From contig JASBNA010000036.1 of assembly GCA_038087015.1 (NCBI GenBank), positions 248,001 through 312,000 of the forward strand: a DNA stretch of 64,000 bases. Direction: 5' to 3'. Below, piece by piece: positions 40,801 through 50,504 of the stretch. The notes under the pieces were generated by a model. That model was not told the origin of the DNA and did no database searches. It saw nothing but the letters and a program-made list of their open reading frames with translations. Source of the stretch: Cerrena zonata (taxonomy: Eukaryota; Basidiomycota; Agaricomycetes; Polyporales; Cerrenaceae). Numbering within the stretch: position 1 is the stretch's first letter; each line of letters opens with the position of its first letter. The translations under genes and the position numbers were made by a program.

Positions 40801-42738
40801 CGATAGTTCAAGTATATGCATGATAGCGATGAGCTGTGGTCTTCGTCCAATCTCCTTGCTGATCAGGTTCCCGAAGTCATCACCGACACAGAGCTAGAAA
40901 TCGATACACCGCTTTCTGAGCTGGAGAAAGCTCTGAATAAGCCGTTACGAGTCGACAGTCCTTACAAGACACTCGGTTACGAATCACCAGAATTATTTGC
41001 ATTTGTGCCTGGGGCCGAGGACACGGGAACTCTGTGAGTGACATTCTCTTCGTTTGGGGTTGCCACTAATGTTTTGCATATAGGTTCGGGCGATGGAACG
41101 GATACATTTATATACCCACCGAATATCCAGAACGAGCTATGCAATCGTTGAACTTCCAAGCGGATCCAGATAACGAACAGGGAATACGAGGATCTGGAGT
41201 AGTTGTTGACGCATTGCCATATACTATCACAGGCAAATACTCGGTTTCAGAGAGCGGCACCACCGAAGTTCAGTTTACCATGACCTACGAAGGTGGCGAT
41301 CCGACGGGATATTACACAGGTCACTTGGATGAGAATGGATCTCTTGTCGGATATCAAGGTTACACAGAAGACGTCTCCGAAGAGAACAACGCCAGTCTGT
41401 TCATTCTTCGAAATATTCCCGCGGAGGTGATGGCTCATCGCCCAAGTCCTCCTAAACTGGCGGAGAACAAGCCTCGCGCACTTTGGAGATTCGCGATAGA
41501 TGTTGTATTGATGCAGACACGTCGGAAGCTTTTCTCTTGGTCCTTCTTCAAAGAGAGGAGAAATCAAAGGAGACGATATATTGAACTCAACATCCAATGC
41601 TGGTACTATGGTCGACTGTTGACCAGCGAAGAATGGACCGAGTTCCTTGGTCTCCGGAGGACTCTTCTACCGCAGGATGCATTATACTTTCTCAGTTTAC
41701 GAAAGCGTTTGATGGAGATCATACCCGGTCACTTGTGAGTATCGCGAACTTTTCCTTGTATTCTGATAGATCTTGACCATGACTGCCTAGCGGATACACG
41801 TGCGACGCCTGCAAACAGCCTATTGGTGGTGGCCGCATTATTTGTCTGGATTGTCGCGCTTCTACACATTGGAGTACGATGGACTTCTGCGCTGATTCTC
41901 GCTGCTACTCACAACCGGTCACTCGGCTTAATCTGGAGAAAGAACATCTTCCGACCCATGACCTTGTCAAGATACGTACCAATATCCAGTGGCACGACCT
42001 GGATAACTTAAAACAGAGCGCTATGCAAGTATTGAGACAATGGAGACTGCATCCTGTACCTACCCCGGACGTCCCCCAGGCTTCCGATGACGTCGAAAAG
42101 CCCTCCGACTCGGAGGCAAAGGTAGAAGAATCAGCCCCGGAACGTGCGGAATCACCATCAGAAAAACCAATTCACTGTTTTGCCTGTCAAACAGTGGCGA
42201 CAGAGCCGTTCTGGTATTGCACACAATGCACCGGTGAGATCTTTTCCTCTAGAAGTAATATCGCGATTCTAATTCACGAGGTCAGATTGTGTGATTTGTG
42301 ATTCATGCGAAATCAAGTCTCTTATTCCGTGTATCATATGCAAACAATCGTTCGAACAGCCGACATGGTTCTACGGGTCCCAACCGAGTGAGTGACTACC
42401 TAGGTCTTATATCTCTACCTTACTTATATCATTCCACAGAGGACCAATTCATGTGTAATACTTGTGTGGCGAAAGGAGTCGAACCACCTGCGAATCTCGA
42501 TAAGGAAGTTCTGCACACCTATCTTCATCCTCTCGTGCGGTGTAAGGAACGTGTTGAAGACCCTGCCGAACCTGCGCAGTCGACTGTGGAAGACCGTCTC
42601 ACGGAGCTCGAGTGCAAGGTTTGCAGTAAACAGGACAGCGTAGAGGCTAAGTTAGTCCAAATCGAACAAACTCTTGCCCTTCTGCAACAAACTATGGCTG
42701 CGCTGATTGACACGAAAAGTAACGGACATGCTCTTTAG
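37897..42738 (+). CDS. Large EF-hand and zinc-finger protein with NLR-like helical N-terminus
   Basis: Roughly 1,200 residues over about 16 exons. Residues 1-150 are disordered (MPTVSKRFSFKSLKRRF...). A helical domain follows, with NLAVSGVMEKIYEGPKSSKA, DLATATQDPNGLVVAVIQPV, HPVVTVAVLAFKTVYKMEMT, RRENDRRIQALYVEMKDMM and CANACDTYSKKRLLVKILRG. From memory this resembles N-terminal domains placed before NACHT in basidiomycete NLR-type proteins. Then come a long coiled region, one canonical EF-hand loop DDDGSGYITIAE, a large helical region, a beta-rich part (FGRWNGYIYIPTEYPERAMQ; TMTYEGGDPTGYYTGHLDE) and at the C-terminus two Cys-rich ZZ/RING-like clusters (YTCDACKQPIGGGRIICLDC; HCFACQTVATEPFWYCTQC ... 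CDSCEIKSLIPCIICKQSF). It ends in a coiled coil. There is no NTPase motif. Function unknown; calcium and zinc binding are inferred. Confidence 0.85.
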
Positions 42739-43272
42739 GGATTTTTGGATGTAATGGACATGTCATATTCATTTTGTACCTATATATCATTATTTACAGG
42801 CCCAAATACGACGCACATATTTATGTTCAAGGTCCATCGAAAGAGCTTTGTCTTGTGCCTTGGTGATAACCCTCTCTTTTCACGAACAGCTGGAGTAATG
42901 TGTTGCGCATTGACAGATGTTGGTCATCTGTCAGGGTAAGAGGAGGATGGAATTCTTCAAATACTATGACCATACATGACGGTGCACGATCTTCGAGATA
43001 GAAGGCCTCGGCGCAGGAATAAGATTTAATGTGTGCCTACAGCTCACTCGCTGTGCCGCATTGGATGTATTTGGTTTTCATATAATTCGGGAATGAGGAA
43101 CACGAGGTCTTGATTCGTGTACACGAGTAAACCTAATACGACGCCGTCCCAAACTTTCGTATCAAATATCACAATAGGAGTGGTGGCTGCGATGATAGGC
43201 CATACGGTAATATAAGAGTCGTCGTCGTACTTGGCTGTTTCCCATACGCCCGTGCAAAGCTTTCTTGCTAAC
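42739..43272. other. Upstream region of GTPase A; left end of duplicated unit
   Basis: Holds the promoter of GTPase A. From about 42840 it is similar to 47752 onward, as shown by the shared CTTGTGCCTTGGTGATA and CGAACAGCTG pieces, and so marks the left end of the tandem duplication. The minus-strand open frame 43044-43397 covers this promoter and exon 1 and is not supported as a gene. Confidence 0.55.
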
Positions 43273-44554
43273 ATGAGCTCAACACGGGAAAGACACTCGT
43301 CATCCAACGGAAAGCACACAAACAATGCCAGGCCAATCGTCATTGCGTAAGCCTTGTGCTCATTCTTCGTACAGACCATGTTATTGACGGTACCCATCTA
43401 GTGTGATGGGGGCTACTGGAACGGGAAAATCTACCGTGCGTCATTGTCTGTTTCGAATGATTGCTGTAATGACACCATCGGTAGTTCATCAACCTTGCTA
43501 GTGGGGCGACTCATGCCATAGGAGACGGCCTGAGGTCATGTACCTCAGAGGTCCAATACTCTCCTCAGTTTACCGTGGATGGATATCCCGTTACCCTCGT
43601 CGATACACCCGGTTTTGATGACACAACTGTCTCTGATACGGATATTTTGAAAATGATCGCCCTACATCTGCAAACGACGTAAGTCCTGCCAGCATAAAAA
43701 CACTTCCTCGTCTGATTTACTTCTCAAGTTACGAACAAGGGTATACTTTGAGTGGTATCCTGTACCTTCATCGAATCTCGGATCCCCGTATGGGAGGAAT
43801 TTCGCGCAGAAACTTCACCATGTTCAGGAAGCTCTGCGGCGATGAGACCCTGAAGAACGTTTTGCTTGTTACCACTATGTGGGGTAACGTCGACAGAGCC
43901 ACCGGCGAGGCCCGAGAGGCCCAGCTTGGTACCGACGAGCTACTCTTCCAACCGGTCATCGAAAAGGGTGCTCATTTGATTAGGCACGACAACACCCGAC
44001 AGTCGACCTTGAACATTATTCGAGTAATCATGAAGAACCACCCCCAGGTTCTCCGTATCCAACGTGAGCTCGTAGATGAGCATAAGGATATTAGTCAGAC
44101 GGGCGCGGGCGAGGAGCTAGGTCGAGAACTCGCTGAACTTGCTCGTAAGCATAAACACGAGTTGCAGGAAGTCCAGGAGCAAATGGAGGCAGCACTGGCG
44201 GAGAGGGACATAGAGACGAAGAAGGAACTCGAGGAGTACCAGAAGAAGCTGCAAGGAGAGATGGAGAAGGCCGAGAAGGATCGTGAACGGTTGTCTCGGG
44301 AGTACATCGAGGAGAAGAAACGGTCAGACGAACATCTTGCGCAGCTGCGTAGGGATCTTGAGGCTCAGAGGAAGGCAGCGGAGGAGCGACAGAAGGAGAT
44401 TGATCGGATGAATGAAGAACTTCGTAACAACGCGAAGTTAACGGCGGAGGAACAAGCACGATTGAGACAAAGGATTGATGAATTGCAAAAACCTAAGGGG
44501 TTCTTTGGGCTTGTTTCGGACGCATTTGGTGCTCTTTTTTCGGGAAGGTTCTGA
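43273..44554 (+). CDS. AIG1/septin-like G-domain protein with coiled coil, GTPase A
   Basis: Small P-loop GTPase domain fused to a long coiled coil. Exon 1 gives MSSTRERHSSSNGKHTNNAR, then IVIAVMGATGTGKSTFINLA (Walker A, GATGTGKST), VTLVDTPGFDD (G3), LSGILYLHRISDPRMGGISR and NVLLVTTMWG where the G4 motif should sit. The expected N/TKxD is absent, so guanine specificity is uncertain. The second half (after about residue 230) is a charged coiled coil rich in Glu, Lys and Arg, ending FFGLVSDAFGALFSGRF, a short amphipathic tail. Three introns at conserved positions. In agaricomycetes such proteins are usually annotated only as 'G domain-containing'. It is nearly identical over the coiled coil to GTPase C (48166), its copy in the second duplication unit. 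Confidence 0.88.
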
Positions 44555-45146
44555 ATCATTTACCTAGCTCTGCGTTCTACTCCAGGTGTAAGATGACTTC
44601 GTTAGCGTAGGATAGCTCTAGATTCTTGTCGATACTAGCGTGAGGTTAGTCTCGTGTATACATATGGGTTTCTAAGCACTCAAGAGGTCAGCAGGCAGAC
44701 TCTACTGATCAGAACGAAGAGATAGTATCACCGCGCGAACATCATGCGCCAGTTACAGACACAGGACGTGAGCGTTCGCAGTTCGAATTATAATTTGGAA
44801 CATTGGAACATAGCACCGAAGCCGCAGATGCTGCGGGTTCCAAACCCTATATCGCGGACAGTACGTTGGAAGTCCAAAAATGACACTTCCAACATATTAG
44901 GTTCAATCATTTGCGGCCGCATGTCGAACGTCTAGCCTGCAATGTGGCATCTGTATGTGATAGAAGGAACCATATTCTCCGAGATGAATTGAGGTATCAG
45001 TTGCGTAGCCTGTATACGCCAATGCGTGAATCGATTAAGAGTCAACAAGCTAACGTAAAGAAATTCGTACAGTCTTTGAGCCAGAGATCGCTCCCCTTTC
45101 TTCATATAACACTCTCGCCGTATATTCTTGTATGAGACCTGCGAAC
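44555..45146. other. Intergenic, GTPase A to B
   Basis: About 590 bp; open frames 44744-44935 and 44911-45135 show no family sequence or splice structure. Presumed 3' region of A and promoter of B. No clear counterpart is seen after GTPase C (49484-49859), where the sequence differs. Confidence 0.45.
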
Positions 45147-46547
45147 ATGGACCGGAGTACACAAAGGGAAGTCTATCATGGTACACGTCAAGTTCCTCCC
45201 AGGTCGACAAACAACGTTCTGATAGCGTAAGTTATTCTTTGTAAATCCGAAGTATAAGCATGTTCAAACGACGGATTTAGGGTCATGGGAGCAACTGGCT
45301 CCGGAAAATCGTCAGTATGTATGATTAAACCAGACCGAGTGAACAGTTGGCTCAATATAATTGTCAGTTCATAAATCTAGCGGCGGGGTCTACCCTGCAA
45401 GTGGGTAATGGTCTCCTATCCTGCACGGACCGTGTGGAGGTTGCCCCGTTCGAATTGGACGGCCGTATGGTGACTCTCATCGATACACCCGGTTTCGATG
45501 ACACGAATATGTCAGATACAGAGATACTCAACATGATTGCACTTTTCCTCGCATCCTTGTTAGTGCATTCAAACATTTTAGAGAACCATAACTTACACTT
45601 TGCAAAGGTACGAGCAGGATCAACGTCTTCATGGTATTTTATACCTTCACCGCATATCCGACTTCAGGATGGGTGGTGGATCACGTCGCAATTTCAACAT
45701 GTTTAGGCACCTATGCGGAACCGACTGCTTGCCCAACGTGGTCATCGTCACTAACATGTGGGAACAGGTAGCAGTTGAGACGGGCAATGCGAGAGCCCAG
45801 GAGCTGGCTAATGACGAGCTATTTTTCAAACTTGCCTTGGATCATGGGGCGAAGATGATTTCCCATGACCGTACGACGGATTCAGCTCAAGCGATCGTAC
45901 GTGAGGTTTTCCGTAACCCACCCATGATTCTCCGAATCCAAACGGAATTGGTAATCGAGAAGAAGAACATTACGGAGACTGCTGCAGGGATTGCGTTGGA
46001 TGAAGAGTTGGCAGAGCAGCGTAAGAAGTACGTTGAGGAGCTAGAGGAATTACAAAAAGAGACGGAAGAGGCCTCCCGTACCCACGATGCGCAAGCAGTA
46101 GAAGAACTCACAAAGGCGCGTGAAGAACTCAGCAACAACTTGAGTAAGGTCGATCAAGAGAGGGGGAGACTCGTATCTGACTATGCGAGAGGACGAGATG
46201 CCTTGCATGCCGAGATGGAGTCCTTACAGCGAGAGTTACAACGCGAGCGTACGGAGACCGCTAGGACTGCGGAAGAGATATACAGGATGCGTCGGGCAGT
46301 TGAGCAGCAAAAACGAGGGATACGAGAGCTGAGACAGGAGACCCACCATATTCAACGGCATGGTCGTGCTCGGGATGGTCGTGCTCGGGATGGTCATGTT
46401 CGGAATGGCCATGTTCAGGATGGTCGTGCTCGGGAAGGTTATGCGGAGGAAGGTCATGCTCGGGAAAACTTTGTTGTTGTGGTCTTGAATGTCGTGTTAG
46501 AGATTGCATATGAGGCGAAGAGGTTTGCTGCCCGACTAAGGGGATAA
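45147..46547 (+). CDS. G-domain protein with coiled coil and pentapeptide repeats, GTPase B
   Basis: Diverged relative of GTPases A and C with the same exon layout. Exon 1 gives MDRSTQREVYHGTRQVPPRS, then VLIAVMGATGSGKSSFINLA (Walker A), VTLIDTPGFDD (G3), LHGILYLHRISDFRMGGGSR and NVVIVTNMWE, again without a canonical G4. The coiled coil includes LDEELAEQRKKYVEELEELQ and LQRELQRERTETARTAEEI. It then has a repeated basic-acidic pentapeptide region (GRARD, GHVRN, GHVQD, GRARE, GYAEE, GHARE), encoded by a 15-bp DNA repeat at 46362-46466. The tail is hydrophobic (FVVVVLNVVLEIAYEA) and ends RFAARLRG, probably membrane seeking. A truncated copy of its 3' part lies at about 49860-50246. Confidence 0.87.
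46362..46466 (+). repeat. In-frame 15-bp minisatellite in GTPase B (7 units)
   Basis: Seven consecutive 15-bp units of the form GGTCGTGCTCGGGAT. The first two are identical, the others carry 1-6 changes. Each unit encodes one pentapeptide of the G-(R/H)-(A/V)-(R/Q)-(D/N/E) type, so copy-number changes keep the reading frame. Confidence 0.95.
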
Positions 46548-46800
46548 GAGCGGCAGCGAGGAGATGCCATGTAAGATCCTAGTACTACTTACAAGTGTAT
46601 GTAAGAGATATATTCCAGTGGCTGCAAACCTTGGGTTGGTTTGAGTCTGAGAGTGATTATTCAATCTGAGAGCGTGAGTCTTTATACTGGAGTCGGTATC
46701 CGGACTTGTTGACATTACTCTTTTGAACTTGAAGGCGTTCATTCTAGATGTACTGTACCTCACTTGAATATCGAACCCCCATGACTCTTGCTCCTCTCCA

Positions 46801-47682
46801 ATGGAACACAGCTCGAAATCATGGCGAACAGGTACACACGCATTCCGTCTTGGTGTATTGACCTCATATAACATGTAATTCTTGTTAAGGATTTGGCTGC
46901 GAATATACAATTGCTGAGAGTCTCAAGCTTACTTCAAGAGTGGTGACGAATGCCTCTGATCCTCCGTTTCCAACCTACACTATCATTGAAACTAAACCGA
47001 AATGAGACGACTGGATGTTGGATTCTGTCGTTACACCTACTATTCCAGACTTCAAGACCCGTATGCCAGCGGGTGCATCAGGCGGTGACGTGTCAATGGA
47101 TACTTCACCTGGTAATGAACCTTCTGGAGCTGTCCCAGATACACCAGACTTCTTTTCGTGGCTTAGGACTGAGTGGAGACCGAAGCCTCCTCTCAAGAGC
47201 CCTGACCAAGACAAGGTAAGTGGATGATTTTATTAAAGGAAAAGTATGTATAACAACTTAAACTACGATAGCCTAGATATAGCTCAAGGGAGCTAAATAC
47301 CTCTCTCCGGGATGGTGGAAGTATCGATAATATGCCAACCACTGAATGCAAGTTTGTGCCAGAAGTGTCAGGTTCCCAATGGCATACGACGAAGGTCCAA
47401 CGCGTTTACGCAAGCGCAGACGAAGAGTGTAAGTTTGTGGAGGAGGTTGCTCTAGAGCGCTTTGACTCTATGGAAGCGTTCGAGGAAGCTAAGGAAGAAC
47501 ACCGAGTACTCGACGAAAGACAAGGCAAACGAACTGAGGGTGGTAGCGTCAATACCAAGAAGGACAGGGGAAGGAATACGGAAGGTGAACGTCGGCACAC
47601 GTTTATTGATTTCGAGAAGAGTGGTGCATCTAGCCGCAGTTCGTCTTTCCGTCGGCTAGATGTTGGTGATAGCATTCCCTCA
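46801..47682 (+). pseudogene. Truncated duplicate of the CWF19 5' half
   Basis: Collinear with 50505-51582 of the intact CWF19 gene. Damage seen directly: exon 1 keeps the ATG and about 15 bases, then jumps to the last bases before the donor (about 194 bp lost, out of frame). Exon 2 has lost one base (AATATACAATTGCTGAG against AATATTCCAACGGCTGAG) and has AAATGA where the gene has AAACGA, a nonsense change. The sequence ends at about 47682, so both CwfJ domains are missing. Intron positions are still recognisable. The matching CWF19 promoter segment is also duplicated just upstream (about 46690-46800). Confidence 0.9.
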
Positions 47683-48165
47683 CCAGATACAGAACACGGT
47701 AGATCTCTAGGCTTGGCACGATGCTCATATTCGAGTTCTTTCGTGTTATCAGGAAGAAATTTCTCTTGTGCCTTGGTGATAGGATGTTCTCTTCTCGAAC
47801 AGCTGCGGTACTGTGCTGCGCACTGACAGGGTAAAAGGGGGGATAGAATTCTTCAATGCTATAGCCATACACGACGATGCATGATCTTCGATCGAAGGCT
47901 TCAGCGCAGAAATAAGATTTAATGCGTGCTTACAAGTCCCTCGTTGTGCCAATCGTAGGTATTTAGCTTTCATGTAACTTGTGAATGAAATACACGAGGT
48001 TTTGATTCGTCCACACGAGTAAACCTAATACGACGTGGTTCCAAACTTCCGTATCGACTCTCACAACGGCTGCGACGATAGCTCATGCACTAGCAATAAT
48101 ATATAAGCAGATCATTGACGTACCTAGCTGTTTCCCATACGCCCGTGCAAAGTTCTCTTGCTAAC

Positions 48166-49483
48166 ATGAGGTCCGAACGGGAAAGACACTCGCCATCCAA
48201 TGGAGAGCACGCTAACGATGCCCGGCCGGTCGTTATAGCGTAAGTTTGTTGTTCAGTCTTCGTATAGACCATGTTATTGACAATGTCAGTCTAGCGTGAT
48301 GGGGGCTACCGGAACGGGGAAATCTACCGTGCGTAAATATCCTTTTGAATAATTCGTGTAATGACACCCCTAGTAGTTCATTAACCTTGCTAGTGGAGCG
48401 ACTTTTGCCGTAGGGGACGGCCTGAGGTCCTGCACCGCAGAGGTCCAATACTCTCCTCAGTTTACCGTGGATGGATATCCTGTCATCCTCGTCGACACGC
48501 CTGGTTTTGACGACACAACGGTTTCTGATACAGATGTTTTGAAAATGATAGCCCTACATCTACAAAACACGTAAGTTCCAGCGATATAAGAATATTTCAT
48601 TGTCTAATTTACTTCAAGGTACGAGCAGGGGTTTACCCTGAGTGGTATCTTGTATCTTCATCGAATCGTGGATTTTCGTATGGGAGGAATTTCGCGCAGA
48701 AACTTCACCATGTTCAGGAAGCTCTGCGGCGACGAGACCCTGAAGAACGTCCTGCTCGTTACCACCATGTGGGGCCTCGTCGATAGAGCCACCGGCGAGG
48801 CCCGAGAGGCCCAGCTTGGTACCGACGAGCTACTCTTCCAACCGGTAATCGAAAAGGGTGCTCATTTGGTCAGGCACGACAACACCCGACAGTCGACCTT
48901 GAACATTATTCGAGTAATCATGAAGAACCACCCCCAGGTTCTCCGTATCCAACGTGAGCTCGTAGATGAGCATAAGGATATTAGTCAGACGGGCGCGGGC
49001 GAGGAGCTAGGTCGAGAACTTGCTGAACTTGCTCGCAAACATAGGCACGAGTTGCAGGAAGTCCAGGAGCAGATGGAGGCAGTGTTAGTGGTGCGGGACA
49101 TAGAGACGCAGAAGGAACTCGAGGAGGTCCATACGCAACTGCAGAAAGAGATGGAGAAGGCGGAGAAGGATCGTGAACGGTTGTCTCGGGAGTACATCGA
49201 GGAGAAGAAACGGTTAGACGAACATCTTGCTCAGCTGCGTAGGGATCTTGAGGCGCAAAGGAAGGCAGCGGAGGAGCGACAGAAGGAGATTGATCGGATG
49301 AATGAAGAACTTCGTAACAATGCGAGTTTAGCGGCGGGGGAACGAGCACGACTGAAACAAAGGATTGATGAGCTGGAAACACTCCAAAAAAGGTTCTGGA
49401 AGGTTGCATCTTTTGTGGTTGTTTCGGGCGGCATACTAGCCGCGCGGGGCGTTTTAGGCCTCTTGGGAGCTCTGCGCGTGTAA
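48166..49483 (+). CDS. AIG1/septin-like G-domain protein with coiled coil and hydrophobic tail, GTPase C
   Basis: Duplicate of GTPase A. MRSERERHSPSNGEHANDAR, then VVIAVMGATGTGKSTFINLA, VILVDTPGFDD, LSGILYLHRIVDFRMGGISR, NVLLVTTMWG, then a coiled coil very close to that of A. Differences from A cluster in exon 1, in a coiled-coil patch (VLVVRDIETQKELEEVHTQL) and above all at the C-terminus. A ends in an amphipathic GLVSDAFGALF segment, whereas C has WKVASFVVVSGGILAARGV and LGLLGALRV, a plausible membrane anchor. Introns match those of A and B. G4 is again non-canonical (TTMW). Confidence 0.88.
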
Positions 49484-49859
49484 GAGAATAGTTAAAGTTA
49501 AAGTTTGCCAGCTTCCAAAGCACAACTCTGACTCGAAGATGTCGCCGATATCATCATCTTGTCTCACCGTGACCTCTGGTTCAGGTACACTTGGGGAAAT
49601 CTATGTTGAAGTATATAATATACATCTATGTTCGAAAGTCATTGAAGGAGCTTCTCGGAGATAAACCACAGTGCCTTTCTGCATGCCATTACTCAACAAT
49701 GGCACAATGCTTGCACGCAGTCACCAGTCACCCTTTGGGGACCTGGGGTAGGCTCGTCTCTGCTCGTCTCCATCCGGTTCTTCACATTCGGACTCCGCCG
49801 CTCCGCTTGGTTCTGTGTCGCAAGAGGTCCTCCGGCAATTTCGTACAATGTTACATCCC
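49484..49859. other. Sequence between GTPase C and the B' remnant
   Basis: About 375 bp without clear similarity to the corresponding part of unit 1. It probably contains the deletion or replacement scar that removed the 5' two thirds of the second B copy. Nothing codes here. Confidence 0.4.
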
Positions 49860-50246
49860 AGGCGCAGAGTAGAAGAACTCACAAAGTGCACGAAGTCAAT
49901 AAAAACCTGAATAAGGTAGACCAAGAGAAGGGGGAGGCTCGTATCAGACTATACGAGAGGACGAGATGCTCTGCATACCGAGATGGAGTCCTTACAGCGA
50001 CAATTACAACACGAAGGTACGGAGACCGCTAGGACTGCCGCAGAAATGTCTACGACGCGTCGGGAAATTCAGCAGCAAGAACGAAGAATGCGAGAGGGAT
50101 TGAGGCAGCAGGTTGAACTTGAAGATAGGGCCTACCATGTTCCACAGCATCATGATCATCACGGTGCGAGGGAAGGTCGTGCGATCGTCAATGCCGTGGT
50201 TCCATTGGTGTTAAAGGCCGTACACGCAGTGCTAAGGTTATTTTAG
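49860..50246 (+). pseudogene. 5'-truncated duplicate of GTPase B (psi-B')
   Basis: Similar to the coiled-coil and tail part of GTPase B (46095-46540): GTAGAAGAACTCACAAAG, then GGACGAGATGC and GGTACGGAGACCGCTAGGAC recur in order. The upstream part is frameshifted relative to B. An open frame from ATG 49983 reads MESLQRQLQHEGTETARTAA through VPQHHDHHGAREGRAI to a hydrophobic end VLKAVHAVLRLF, 87 residues. The G domain is wholly absent and the pentapeptide repeats are almost lost. It could yield a small coiled-coil peptide, but a decayed copy is more likely. Confidence 0.8.
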
Positions 50247-50504
50247 CCTATAGTAGTACATGTGCCATGTACGTGTCGGCGAGGACTTTGATGTCATACA
50301 AATGTAAAGATTCTATCATGGTAGAACTTGCTATGTTTTGAATTTTAAATACGGGTTGAATCAATGCTCGGCATTTACCGGTCTCGTTGACATCACTCAT
50401 TAATTGGAGCCAATCATGTTCAATATTCATTCATCCTAGACGTATACAGCACTGTATTTCACCTTGAACATCGACTCACGTCTCACAGCTCTTGCTCCTC
50501 TCCA

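Larger units (their letters stand above)
42840..47682 (+). repeat. Tandem segmental duplication, unit 1 (GTPase A - GTPase B - psi-CWF19)
   Basis: About 4.85 kb whose parts recur in the same order at 47752-51582: an upstream region, a G-domain gene, a second G-domain gene, the CWF19 promoter and the CWF19 5' half. Homology to CWF19 stops abruptly at about 47682, after GATAGCATTCCCTCA, and sequence resembling the upstream region of GTPase A starts about 70 bp later, as expected at a duplication junction. Confidence 0.85.

Noticed and set aside
43044..43397. Minus-strand open frame of 117 codons, similar to another at 48090-48272
   Set aside because: The similarity comes from the tandem duplication. 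The frame lies antisense to the promoter and exon 1 of GTPases A and C and shows no protein family features.
44091..44459. Minus-strand frames opposite the coiled coils of the GTPases (also 48981-49523)
   Set aside because: Antisense of Glu/Lys-rich coiled coil; low complexity and without splice logic.
44611..45135. Extra exon or gene between GTPases A and B
   Set aside because: Open frames there lack recognisable sequence, and GTPase B has a good ATG at 45147 with the same exon-1 layout as A and C.
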